Below are positions 16,020-26,039 of a stretch of 56,160 bases of DNA, in pieces; position 1 is the stretch's first letter, and each line of letters opens with the position of its first letter. Below the pieces are notes generated by a model. It searched no databases. It saw only the letters and a program-made list of their open reading frames with translations, and was not told the DNA's origin. A program made the translations under genes and the position numbers. The DNA lies in contig NZ_CANLDB010000012.1 of the NCBI RefSeq assembly GCF_947489365.1, positions 1-56,160 of the forward strand, in the 5' to 3' direction. This DNA comes from an uncultured Nocardioides sp. (GTDB lineage Bacteria > Actinomycetota > Actinomycetes > Propionibacteriales > Nocardioidaceae).

Positions 16020-17741
16020 TCAGCCCTCCCTGGCGGTGCGGCGCTCGGCGGCGGCCCGGCGGATCGCGCCGAGGCGTCGCATCGCCCTGTCGTCGCGGCC
16101 CAGCCGGTCGTGGAGGGCGCGGTACTCGGCGTACAGCTCGTCGTAGACCGCCGAGGCGGTCTCGTCGGGGGTGAAGACCCCGCGCCGGACCTTGCCCATC
16201 GACTTCGCGGCGGTCGGCACGTCGGCGTGCAGCCCGGCGGCGACGGCGGCGTGGATCGCCGAGCCGAGCGCGGGGCCCTGCTCGGAGGCGGCGACCGACA
16301 GCGGCAGCCGGGTGACGTCGGCGTAGACCTGCATCAGCAGCGGGTTCTTCGCCAGCCCACCGGCGACGACGAACTCCTCGACGCCGATCCCGGCCTCGCG
16401 GAACGTCTCGACGATGACGCGGGTGCCGAAGGCGGTGGCCTCGAGCAGCGCGCGGTAGACGTCCTCGGGGCGGGTCGCCAGCGTCAGGCCCATGACGAGC
16501 CCGGTGAGCTGGTGGTCGACCAGCACCGAGCGGTTGCCCGACAGCCAGTCGAGCGCGACCAGGCCGTGCTCGCCGACCTCCTGGGCGGACGCGAGCCGGG
16601 TCAGGTGCTCGTGGAGCCCCTCCCCCGCCGCCTCCGCGGCCGCCGCGTACGACGCGGGGACGGCGTTGTCGACGAACCAGCCGAAGATGTCGCCGACGCC
16701 GCTCTGGCCGGCCTCGTAGCCCCAGAGCCCGGCGATGATCCCGCCGTCCACGACCCCGCACATGCCGGGGACCTCGCGGAGCACCTCCGCGCTCATGACG
16801 TGGCAGGTCGAGGTGCCCATGATCGCGACCATCTGGCCGGGCGAGACCGCCTGCGCGGCGGGGGCGGTGACGTGGGCGTCGACGTTGCCGACGGCGACCG
16901 CGATGCCCTCGCGCAGCCCGGTCCAGGCGGCCGCCTCGGCGGTCAGCCCGCCGGCCCGCTCGCCCAGGGTGCCCACCGGGTGCTCGATCTTGTCGGCCAC
17001 GAAGGACCCGAACCCGGGCGCGAGCGCCTCGAGGAACTCGGGCGACGGGTGCGCGCCGTCCTGCAGCATGCCCTTGTAGCCGGCGGCGCAGGCGTTGCGC
17101 ACGTAGGTGCCGCACAGCTGCCAGACGATCCAGTCGGAGGCCTCGACGAACCGGTCGGCGGCGTCGTACGCCTCGCGGTCGGACTCGAACACCTCGAGGC
17201 CCTTCGCGAACTGCCACTCCGACGAGACCAGGCCGCCGTACCGGGGCAGCCAGGACTCCCCGCGCTCGGCGGCGAGGGCGTTGATGCGGTCCGCCTGGTC
17301 CTGCGCTGCGTGGTGCTTCCACAGCTTGGTGTAGGCGTGCGGGCGGTCGGCCCACCCGTCGACCTCCGACAGCGGGGTGCCGTCGGCGAGGCAGGGCACG
17401 ACGGTGCTCGCGGTGAAGTCGGTGGCGATCCCGACGACGTCGGCCGGGTCGACGCCGGCGTCGGCGAGGGCGGCGGGGACGGCGACGCGGAGCACGTCGC
17501 GGTAGTCGTCGGGCACCTGCAGCGCCCAGTCGGGCGGCAGCCGGCGGTCGCTGCCGGGCAGCCGCTCGTCGACGACGGCGTGGGGGTAGGCGTGCACGCC
17601 GGTCCCGAGCTCGGCCCCGTCGGCGACGCGGACGACGACCGCGCGACCCGAGAGGGTCCCGTAGTCGACGCCGACGACGTAGGAGGGGTTCTGCTCGTCA
17701 GGCCGGTCGTCGGCCCGGTCGTCGGTGCTGCGCTCGCTCAC
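16020..17741 (-). CDS. araB: L-ribulokinase
   Basis: A 573-residue FGGY-family kinase that phosphorylates L-ribulose at O5. The N-terminal ATPase strand VVGVDYGTLSGRAVVV and the motifs GIATDFTAST, YGGLVSSEWQFAK and GVVDGGIIAGLWGYEAGQS match bacterial AraB; the second phosphate-binding loop VVAGGLAKNPLLMQVYADV is intact. The first ~18 residues (SERSTDDRADDRPDEQNP) are an acidic extension. GTG at 17741 overlaps the LacI gene's stop (GTGA) and is preceded by GAAGGAG. Confidence 0.96.
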   Translation of the reverse strand: MSERSTDDRADDRPDEQNPSYVVGVDYGTLSGRAVVVRVADGAELGTGVHAYPHAVVDERLPGSDRRLPPDWALQVPDDYRDVLRVAVPAALADAGVDPADVVGIATDFTASTVVPCLADGTPLSEVDGWADRPHAYTKLWKHHAAQDQADRINALAAERGESWLPRYGGLVSSEWQFAKGLEVFESDREAYDAADRFVEASDWIVWQLCGTYVRNACAAGYKGMLQDGAHPSPEFLEALAPGFGSFVADKIEHPVGTLGERAGGLTAEAAAWTGLREGIAVAVGNVDAHVTAPAAQAVSPGQMVAIMGTSTCHVMSAEVLREVPGMCGVVDGGIIAGLWGYEAGQSGVGDIFGWFVDNAVPASYAAAAEAAGEGLHEHLTRLASAQEVGEHGLVALDWLSGNRSVLVDHQLTGLVMGLTLATRPEDVYRALLEATAFGTRVIVETFREAGIGVEEFVVAGGLAKNPLLMQVYADVTRLPLSVAASEQGPALGSAIHAAVAAGLHADVPTAAKSMGKVRRGVFTPDETASAVYDELYAEYRALHDRLGRDDRAMRRLGAIRRAAAERRTAREG

Positions 17742-18796
17742 GGGGTGCTCCTTCTCGGGGCGGCGGTGCTGCGCCGCTCGACCAGGGTCGGGGGGATGGT
17801 GCGCGCCGGGCCGTCGGCGGGGTGCGCGCCGCCGATGGCGGCGCCGAGGATCTCGATGGCGCGACGGCCGACGGTGCCGAAGTCCTGCTTCACGGTGGTC
17901 AGCGGCGGGATGAGGTACGGCGCCTCGGGGATGTCGTCGAAGCCGACGACGCTGACGTCACCGGGCACCGACACGCCCCCCTCGTGGAGGGCGAGCAGCA
18001 GGCCGAGGGCCATGTGGTCGTTGGCGACGACGACGCCGGTGGCGTCACCGCGTGCGAGGACCTCCTGCCCGGCGCGGTAGCCGCTGGCGGGGGTCCAGTC
18101 GCCCTCGACGACGCGCGAGGTGCGCAGCCCGGCGTCGTGCATGGTGTCCTGCCACCCGGCCAGGCGGCCGCGGGCCTCGACCCACTCCTGGGGCCCGGCG
18201 ACGTGGACGACCTCGGTGTGGCCCAGGTCGAGCAGGTGGCGGGTGGCCAGGACGGCGCCGGCGTGCTGGTCGACCCCGACCGTCCAGGGCGTCCGCGCCG
18301 GGTCGCCCTCGATGACGACGACCGGCACCCCCTGGGCGGTGGAGCGCGCCGCGGTCTCGAGCGCGTGGTCGTTCGCGGCGATGAGGACGATGCCTTCGAC
18401 GTGCTGGTCGCGCAGGTGCGCGACGGCGTCCGCGAGCTCGGAGCCGGTGACGCGGGGCAGGTTGACCGAGCTGACGAACATCCCGGCACCACGGCCGGCG
18501 GCCTGGACGGACCGGTGGACCGTGCTCGGGCCCCAGAACCCTCCCGCGGTCCCGACGACGCCGATGGTGCCGGAGCGACGGGTCACCAGGGCCCGGGCGG
18601 CGTTGTTCGGCCGGTAGCCGAGCTGGGCGATCGCCGCCTCCACCCGGGCGCGGGTCGCGGGACGCAGGTTGTTCTGCCCGTTCACGACGCGCGACACGGT
18701 CTGGTGGGAGACGCCCGCGAGCCGGGCCACGTCGGCCATCACCGGCAGCCGGCCCACGACCGACTCGGCGACCGGCGGCGGCGCCAGGTCGGTCAC
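17738..18796 (-). CDS. LacI-family regulator embedded in the arabinose operon
   Basis: A 352-residue LacI/GalR repressor. A 19-residue N-terminal tail is followed by the helix-turn-helix MADVARLAGVSHQTVSRVVNGQ and hinge NNAARALVTRR, then a periplasmic-binding-protein-like effector domain ending at VSVVGFDDIPEAPYLIPPLTTVKQD. The recognition helix VSHQTVSRV is identical to that of the LacI protein at 24929-25990, so both may bind the same operator. The GTG start overlaps the upstream permease stop and its own stop overlaps araB, both by 4 bp, placing it inside the transport-catabolism transcript. Autoregulation through the importer promoter is likely, with arabinose or a phosphate derivative as inducer. 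Confidence 0.92.
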   Translation of the reverse strand: MTDLAPPPVAESVVGRLPVMADVARLAGVSHQTVSRVVNGQNNLRPATRARVEAAIAQLGYRPNNAARALVTRRSGTIGVVGTAGGFWGPSTVHRSVQAAGRGAGMFVSSVNLPRVTGSELADAVAHLRDQHVEGIVLIAANDHALETAARSTAQGVPVVVIEGDPARTPWTVGVDQHAGAVLATRHLLDLGHTEVVHVAGPQEWVEARGRLAGWQDTMHDAGLRTSRVVEGDWTPASGYRAGQEVLARGDATGVVVANDHMALGLLLALHEGGVSVPGDVSVVGFDDIPEAPYLIPPLTTVKQDFGTVGRRAIEILGAAIGGAHPADGPARTIPPTLVERRSTAAPRRSTP

Positions 18797-20010
18797 GACT
18801 GCCGGCGGGTGAGCACCCGCTGCATCACGACGAACAGCAGCACCAGGGCGCCGATGACGATCTTGGTCCACCAGGAGCTGAGCGTGCCGTCGAAGGAGAT
18901 GAAGGTCTGGATGGTGCCGAGCACGAGCACGCCGAGCAGCGAGCCGACGACGAGGCCCCGGCCGCCGGCGAGAAGCGTGCCGCCGATGACGACGGCCGCG
19001 ATGGCGTCGAGCTCCATGCCGACGGCGTGGAGGCTGTAGCCCGACAGCATGTAGAAGGCGAACAGCAGCCCGCCGAGCGAGGCGCAGAACCCGCTGACGG
19101 CGTACACCGCGACCTTGACGAACCCGACCCGCAGGCCCATGAGGAGCGCGGACGCCTCGCTGCCGCCGATGGCGTAGACGGTGCGGCCGAAGCGGGTGCG
19201 GTGCAGCACGAGGATCGCGACGGCGACGGTGGCGAGCGCGATGACGACGGAGTACGTCGTGGTGAGCTCCGGGTCGCCCATCAGCAGCAGCGTCACCCAC
19301 ATGCCGACGCCCAGGCCGACGAGGACGGGCAGCAGCGCCGAGCGCAGCGCCGCCCGCTTCACGACCGCGGCGACCATGCCCAGGGCGAGCAGCCCGATGA
19401 CGACGCCGCCCTGCCAGGGCGCGAGCGCGATGGCGATGGGCTCGGAGGCGAGGAAGAAGAACGTGTCGTCGCGGATCGGGATGGACTCGACCGAGATCAG
19501 GTAGCAGAGCCCCCGGGCCAGGAACATCCCCGCGAGCGTCGCGATGAACGGCTGCACGTCGAAGAAGTGGATGACCATCCCGGTCAGCAGGCCGAGCACG
19601 GTGCCGACGGTCAGCGTCGCCACGATCGCCGCGACCGGCGACCAGCCGTCCTGCAGCGTCCACGCCGCCACCATCGTCGACAGCGCCACCACCGAGCCGA
19701 CCGAGAGATCGATGCCGCCGGTGAGGATCACGAACGTCATGCCGACGGCGAGGACGACGAGGAACGCGTTGTCGGTGAGCAGGTTGAGGATCACCTGCGA
19801 GGAGGTGAACCCCTCGTAGCGCAGCCCGCCGACCTGGAGCATGCCGAGGAACAGCGCGAGCGTCGCCAGGATCGGCAGGAACCGGCCGGACGGCTGGTAG
19901 GTGCGCAGCGCGTGCCACCGGCCCCGGGAGGGCCGGCCGGTGCCGCGCGGCCCGGTGCCGCCGGGCGCCGGCGGGGTGGTCGCGGGTGCGGGTCGCAGCT
20001 GGGTGCTCAT
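18793..20010 (-). CDS. Sugar ABC transporter permease (YjfF-like)
   Basis: A 405-residue BPD_transp_2/RbsC-type permease with about ten membrane segments and a ~45-residue Pro/Gly/Arg-rich cytoplasmic N-terminal tail. The signature GMTFVILTGGIDLSVGSVVAL and the later GMELDAIAAVVIGGTLLAGGRG loop, which contacts the ATPase, are well conserved. It is the second of two non-identical permeases, as in the YtfQRT-YjfF galactofuranose importer and its arabinose-importing AraUVWZ relatives. The ATG at 20010 overlaps the stop of the first permease. Confidence 0.92.
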   Translation of the reverse strand: MSTQLRPAPATTPPAPGGTGPRGTGRPSRGRWHALRTYQPSGRFLPILATLALFLGMLQVGGLRYEGFTSSQVILNLLTDNAFLVVLAVGMTFVILTGGIDLSVGSVVALSTMVAAWTLQDGWSPVAAIVATLTVGTVLGLLTGMVIHFFDVQPFIATLAGMFLARGLCYLISVESIPIRDDTFFFLASEPIAIALAPWQGGVVIGLLALGMVAAVVKRAALRSALLPVLVGLGVGMWVTLLLMGDPELTTTYSVVIALATVAVAILVLHRTRFGRTVYAIGGSEASALLMGLRVGFVKVAVYAVSGFCASLGGLLFAFYMLSGYSLHAVGMELDAIAAVVIGGTLLAGGRGLVVGSLLGVLVLGTIQTFISFDGTLSSWWTKIVIGALVLLFVVMQRVLTRRQS

Positions 20011-21075
20011 CGGGTGCCTGCCTTCGCGAGCGTCGGGGTCGGGGACTCGGGCGGAGCGGGCGGAGCGGGCGGGGCGGGCGTCGTCCGGCGTCGTCGCAGG
20101 ACGGCGCGCGCCTTCGGCGACTGCAGGAGGCAGACGACGATGACGACGACGGCCTTGAAGAGGTAGTTGGTCTCGGACGGGATCCCGATGTTGGGGATCG
20201 TGGCGGCCAGGGTGGTGATGAGCAGGGCGCCCACGAAGGTGCCGGCCAGCGAGAAGCGGCCGCCGGCGAGCGACGTGCCGCCGATGACGACGGCCAGGAT
20301 CGCGTCGAGCTCGATCCACAGCCCGGCGTTGTTGGCGTCGGCCGCCGAGGTGTTCGCAGCGATCATCAGGCCGGCGAGGCCGGCGCAGAGGCCGGAGAAG
20401 ACGTAGACGGTCCAGCGGATGGTGACGGCGCGGACGCCGGCGAGCCTGCTCGCCTCGGGATTGATGCCGACGGCCTCGACGAGCATGCCGAGCGCCGTAC
20501 GACGCACCAGCAGGGCGGTCAGCCCGAACACGGCCCACGCGACGAGCGCGGCGACCGGCAGCCCGAGCACGAAGCCGACCCCGATGGTGCGGAAGGAGTC
20601 GTTGTTGACGGTGGTGATCTGGCCGTCGGTGACCAGCATCGCCAGGCCGCGGCCGGCGACGAGGAGGACCAGGGTCGCGATGATCGGCTGGATCCCCAGC
20701 ACGGAGACGAGGAAGCCGTTCCACAGCCCGAGCGCGACGCACGTCGCGAGGGCGAGCGCGCAGGCGACGAGCGCGGTGCCGAGCCCCGACTCGTCGGGCG
20801 AGGAGACCATGTAGACGCAGGCGACGGCGCCACCGATGGCCGCGACGGCGCCGACCGAGAGGTCGATGCCGCGGGTGGCGATGACCAGGGTCATGCCGAG
20901 CGCGATCAGCAGCACCGGGGCGCCGTTGCGGACGATGTCGACGAGGCTGCCGAACAACCGGCCGTCCTGGACGCGGACCTCGAGGAACCCCGGGTTCGCG
21001 ACGACGTTCACCACCAGCAGCGCGAGCAGGACCAGCAGCGGCCACAGCAGCGTGCTCGAGAACACGCGGGACGCG

Positions 21076-21083
<8 letters not shown>
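20007..21083 (-). CDS. Sugar ABC transporter permease (YtfT-like)
   Basis: A 358-residue inner-membrane permease of the RbsC family, with GMTLVIATRGIDLSVGAVAAIGGAVACV and ELDAILAVVIGGTSLAGGRFSLAGT as the conserved segments. It pairs with the following permease to form the heterodimeric channel of the importer. The GTG start at 21083 lies within the last codons of the ATPase gene (8-bp overlap). The C-terminal ~25 residues are rich in Pro, Ala and Arg and probably disordered. Confidence 0.92.
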
Positions 21084-22629
<1,546 letters not shown>

Positions 22630-22686
22630 GTGCTCGCGCTCCTCGTGCTCGGTGCTGCTGTGCTGCGGGGGGTGCTGCGGTGGAAC

Positions 22687-22726
22687 GGCCGCCCCGCCCG
22701 GTACGGGGGCCCCGGGCGGGACGGCC
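22687..22726 (-). terminator. Stem-loop between binding-protein and ATPase genes
   Basis: Bases 22687-22701 and 22712-22726 form a 15-bp stem that is complete in the minus-strand RNA (one G-U pair) with a 10-nt loop. Such hairpins between a solute-binding-protein gene and the rest of an importer operon usually give partial termination or protect the upstream mRNA, so that the binding protein is made in excess. No U-run follows. Confidence 0.6.
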
Positions 22727-22748
22727 GGGTCGGTGCTGAGCGGTCGGC

Positions 22749-23759
22749 TCAGTACTGACGCTCGTCGATCACCTCGGCGGCCTCCTCCTGCGTGAAGGTG
22801 GTCTCCTCGGTCACGACGCGGGGCTCGACCTCCTCGCCGGCGACGACCTGCTCGGCGAGGTCCATCAGCTGGGGCCCGAGCAGCGGGTTGCACTCGACGA
22901 TGTAGTTGATCTTGCCGTCGACCAGCGCCTGCATGCCGTCCTTGACGGCGTCGACGGTGATGATCTTGATGTCCTCGCCCGGCGTGAGGCCCGCGGCCTC
23001 GATGGCCTCGATGGCGCCCAGGCCCATGTCGTCGTTGTGGGCGTAGACGACGTCGATGTCGTCCTCGGAGTTGAGGAAGGACTCCATGACGCGCTTGCCG
23101 CCGTCACGGGTGAAGTCGCCGGTCTGCGAGGCGACGACCTCGATGGAGCCGTCGGAGGCGATGGTGTCGGCGAAGCCCTCGGCGCGGTCGATGGCCGGCG
23201 CGGCGCCCGTGGTGCCCTCGAGCTGGACGACGTTGATGCTCCCGTCGCCGTTGACGTCGGAGTCCTCGGCGTTCTCGACGAGCCACTCGCCGGCGCGCTC
23301 GCCCTCGAGCACGAAGTCGGAGCCGAGGAAGGTCTCGTAGAGGCTGTCGTCCTCGGAGTCGACCGCACGGTCGGTGAGGATGACGGGGATGGAGGCCCGC
23401 TTGGCCTCGAGGAGGACGGCGTCCCAGCCGGTCTCGACGACCGGGCTGAAGGCGATGACGTCGACGTCCTGCTGGATGTAGGAGCGGATCGCCTTGATCT
23501 GGTTCTCCTGCTTCTGCTGCGCGTCGGAGAACAGCAGCTCGACGCCGGCCTCCTCAGCGCTGTCCTTCACGCTCTGGGTGTTCGCCGTGCGCCAGCCGCT
23601 CTCGGCACCCACCTGGGCGAAGCCCATCGTGATGGTGTCGTCGCCGCCACCGCTGCCGCCGGCCGCGTCGTCGGACCCGCTGCTCGTACCGCCGCACGCC
23701 GTGAGGGCGAGGCTCCCGACGGCCAGGGCAGCCGCCGCGCTCATGGTCTTCTTCAGCAC
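22749..23759 (-). CDS. Sugar-binding lipoprotein of ABC importer (YtfQ-like)
   Basis: A 336-residue lipoprotein. The signal ends in the lipobox LTAC (about residue 21) and is followed by a Gly/Ser/Asp linker. The mature part closely follows YtfQ: MGFAQVGAESGWRTANTQS, DAQQKQENQIKAIRSYIQQ, FSPVVETGWDAVL, QTGDFTRDGGKRVMESF and VYAHNDDMGLGAIEA. YtfQ binds furanose sugars; given araBDA downstream, L-arabinose is the inferred ligand. GTG at 23759 is preceded by GGAGGA. It is the first gene of the long arabinose block. Confidence 0.94.
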   Translation of the reverse strand: MLKKTMSAAAALAVGSLALTACGGTSSGSDDAAGGSGGGDDTITMGFAQVGAESGWRTANTQSVKDSAEEAGVELLFSDAQQKQENQIKAIRSYIQQDVDVIAFSPVVETGWDAVLLEAKRASIPVILTDRAVDSEDDSLYETFLGSDFVLEGERAGEWLVENAEDSDVNGDGSINVVQLEGTTGAAPAIDRAEGFADTIASDGSIEVVASQTGDFTRDGGKRVMESFLNSEDDIDVVYAHNDDMGLGAIEAIEAAGLTPGEDIKIITVDAVKDGMQALVDGKINYIVECNPLLGPQLMDLAEQVVAGEEVEPRVVTEETTFTQEEAAEVIDERQY

Positions 23760-23819
23760 TGTTCTTCCTCCAGGTGAGACGGGGCGGGGGGCCCCTGTGA
23801 CTGGCGTCACGTCAGGAGT

Positions 23820-23889
23820 GTGAACGCTAACATCGAAGCCGGTCAAGGGGCCTCGCGCTCTTGATCAAATCTTGATGTGAGCGCTCACC
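23820..23889 (-). promoter_or_regulatory. Arabinose importer promoter with two LacI-type operators
   Basis: On the minus strand TTGACC (23846-23841) is a good -35 element. Eight nt further on comes TGTTAGCGTTCAC (23832-23820), a LacI-family half-palindrome in the -10 region. A second, fully palindromic site, TGAGCGCTCA within GTGAGCGCTCAC, is at 23877-23888, about 55 bp upstream of the first. Two sites spaced by about five helical turns would suit cooperative binding or a small loop. The operator relates to the perfect palindrome before the GH43 gene. Confidence 0.7.
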
Positions 23890-23898
23890 CGGCCCGGC

Positions 23899-24912
23899 TC
23901 AGCCCAGGGCGCTGAAGTGCCACACGAGGCGGGAGCGCCACGTCCGGCCGGGCTCGAGCACCACGGAGGGCCACTCGGGGTGGTGCGGGGAGTCGGGGAA
24001 CGACTGGGGCTCGAGCGCGATCCCGTCCCCCTGGCGGTGGGGCACGCCGCCGTGGCCGACGGTCGAGCCGTCGAGGAAGTTGCCGGTGTAGACCTGCAGA
24101 CCCGCCCGGTCCGTCAGCAGCGTCATGCGGGTCCTGCTGGCGGGGTGGTCGAGGACGGCGACCTCGCGCACGGCGTCCCCACCGTCCCCGTCGAGCACGT
24201 AGTTGTGGTCGATGCCCCGCGCGTCGAGCAGCTGCGGGTGGTGCGTGCGCAGCACGGGTCCGAGCAATGGTCCGCCGCGCAGGTCGAACGGCGTGCCGTC
24301 GACGGCGGCGTGCTCGCCGAGCGGGATGCCGGTCGCGTCGACCGGCGTCCACCGCTCGGCGTGCACCGTCAGGCGGTGGTCGTCGACCGTCCGCGTCCCG
24401 ACGCCGGCGAGGTTGAAGTAGGAGTGCTGCGTCAGCCCGACGACGGTGGTCGCGTCCGTCGTGGCGGTCAGCTCGACCTCGACCCGGTCGTCGTCCACGC
24501 GGTACGACGCCGTGGCCCGCAGCGTGCCCGGGTAGCCCTGGTCGCCGTCGGGACTGGTGAGGGCGAGGCGGGCGGACCGCTCGTCGTGGTGCTCGACCTC
24601 CCACTGGCGGCGGTGGAAGCCGTCGGGTCCGCCGTGCAGGTGGTGGCCCCGGTCGTTGGTCGGCAGGCTCACCGCCCCGCCGGGCAGCGGGAGGTCGCCG
24701 TGCGCGATCCGGTTGGCGTAGCGGCCGACCACGGCGCCGTGGAACTCCCCGCCCGCGAGGCGTTCCTCGACGGTGTCGTGGCCGAGGACGACGTCGCGCC
24801 GCCGGCCGTCACCGCCGGTCACCTCGAGGCGGTGGACGCACGCCCCGAGCGGCAGCAGGTGGAGCACCGGTCCGGGCTCCGTACCGAGTCTCAGCAGTGT
24901 GGTCCCGGTCAC
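23899..24912 (-). CDS. galM: Aldose 1-epimerase (mutarotase)
   Basis: A 337-residue beta-sandwich enzyme that interconverts sugar anomers. The catalytic base and acid are visible as His in VVGLTQHSYFNLAG and Glu in GIALEPQSFPDSPHH; RYANRIAHG and DRGHHLHGG are the substrate-binding signatures, and IDHNYVL supplies the conserved Asp and Asn. No signal peptide, so it is cytosolic. GTG at 24912 has no ribosome site but is preceded by TAACGT at a 7-nt distance, indicating a leaderless mRNA whose -10 element lies in a LacI-type operator. Together with the neighbours this suggests induction by arabinose. Confidence 0.92.
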   Translation of the reverse strand: MTGTTLLRLGTEPGPVLHLLPLGACVHRLEVTGGDGRRRDVVLGHDTVEERLAGGEFHGAVVGRYANRIAHGDLPLPGGAVSLPTNDRGHHLHGGPDGFHRRQWEVEHHDERSARLALTSPDGDQGYPGTLRATASYRVDDDRVEVELTATTDATTVVGLTQHSYFNLAGVGTRTVDDHRLTVHAERWTPVDATGIPLGEHAAVDGTPFDLRGGPLLGPVLRTHHPQLLDARGIDHNYVLDGDGGDAVREVAVLDHPASRTRMTLLTDRAGLQVYTGNFLDGSTVGHGGVPHRQGDGIALEPQSFPDSPHHPEWPSVVLEPGRTWRSRLVWHFSALG

Positions 24913-24915
24913 GAA

Positions 24916-24929
24916 GTGAACGTTAACAT
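24916..24929 (-). promoter_or_regulatory. LacI-type operator overlapping -10 of the mutarotase gene
   Basis: GTGAACGTTAACAT on the plus strand (ATGTTAACGTTCAC on the minus strand) fills the 16-bp gap between the LacI gene and the mutarotase, touching the LacI stop codon. It matches the importer operator in 12 of 14 positions. The minus-strand TAACGT inside it is 7 nt from the mutarotase GTG and fits a leaderless -10 element, so a bound repressor would block polymerase directly. Confidence 0.6.
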
Positions 24930-25990
24930 CAGCCGTCGGTGGCGCCGGGCGGCCCGGTGGTCCCGCGCACCACCACCGCCGGGGCGAGCAGGTCGACGGT
25001 CGCGTCGACCTCGCCGGCGAGCGCGCGGAGCGTGACCTCGACGGCCCGGGTGCCGAGGGCGGCGAACTCCTGCCGCACCGTCGTCAGCGGGGGCCAGTAG
25101 AAGGCCGCCTCCGGGACGTCGTCGAAGCCGACGACGCTGAGGTCCTCCGGCACCCGGAGACCCTCGGAGTGCAGGGCGTTGAGCAGACCGAGCGCCATCG
25201 AGTCGTTGGCGACGAGGACGGCGGTCAGCGACCCGGCGCCGTCCCGCCGGTGCTCGAGCAGGCGCCGCCCCGCGTCGTACCCGCTGCGCGGCGACCAGTC
25301 CCCCGCGACCTCCGGGCCGGGCTCCAGACCGCGACGCTCGTGCGCGCGCATCCACCCGCGGCGCCGCTGGGCGGCCTCGATCCAGTCGAGGGGGCCCGTG
25401 AGGTGGGCGACGTGCCGGTGACCGAGGTCGAGGAGGTGGTCGGTCGCGGCCTGCGCACCGCCCTCCTGGTCGATGCCGACCGCCATCGGCTCCCCGGGGT
25501 CGACGCCCTGGACGAGGACGACCGGGACGTCGAGGTCGAGCTCCTTGGCCCAGGCGTGGGCGCCGCTGTGCGCGACGGCGATGACGATGGCCTCCACGGC
25601 CTTGTCGAGGAGCCGGTCGACCGCCGCACGCAGGGCGGCCTCGGTCTGCTCCGGCATGCTCGCCAGCGTCAGCTCGTACCCGGCCTCGTGCAGCGCGTCG
25701 GACAGCGCGTCGGAGATCCGGCTCGGCCCGTAGAGCACCAGGTGCGCGGAGATCAGACCCACCCGGCTCGAACGGTTCGTGGCCAGGGCCCGGGCGGCGC
25801 TGTTGCGGCGGTACCCCGTCTCCGCGATCGCGGCCAGCACCCGCTCGCGGGTGTCGGGGCGCACCAGGGGCGAGTCGTTCAGCACCCGCGACACGGTCTG
25901 GTGCGACACCCCTGCCCTGGCGGCGACGTCCGCCATGCTCGGGGACCGTCCGCCCCGCTTCCGCGCGCTCCCCATGCTCCCCGTGCTCAT
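24929..25990 (-). CDS. LacI-family transcriptional regulator
   Basis: A 353-residue repressor. A short basic tail (GSARKRGGRSP) precedes the helix-turn-helix MADVAARAGVSHQTVSRVLNDS and hinge NSAARALATNRSS, then the effector domain with VSVVGFDDVPEAAFYWPPLTTVRQE at the C terminus. The recognition helix is the same as in the operon-encoded LacI protein. ATG at 25990 is fixed by TAGGGT 7 nt upstream (leaderless). It is upstream of the mutarotase gene with 16 bp between, and may regulate it, the importer and the GH43 gene. Effector probably arabinose or an arabino-oligosaccharide. Confidence 0.92.
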   Translation of the reverse strand: MSTGSMGSARKRGGRSPSMADVAARAGVSHQTVSRVLNDSPLVRPDTRERVLAAIAETGYRRNSAARALATNRSSRVGLISAHLVLYGPSRISDALSDALHEAGYELTLASMPEQTEAALRAAVDRLLDKAVEAIVIAVAHSGAHAWAKELDLDVPVVLVQGVDPGEPMAVGIDQEGGAQAATDHLLDLGHRHVAHLTGPLDWIEAAQRRRGWMRAHERRGLEPGPEVAGDWSPRSGYDAGRRLLEHRRDGAGSLTAVLVANDSMALGLLNALHSEGLRVPEDLSVVGFDDVPEAAFYWPPLTTVRQEFAALGTRAVEVTLRALAGEVDATVDLLAPAVVVRGTTGPPGATDG

Positions 25991-26039
25991 GGGCGTCACC
26001 CTAGGGCGGGCTCCCCTCCCAGCCGGGGCGCCGTGCGCA

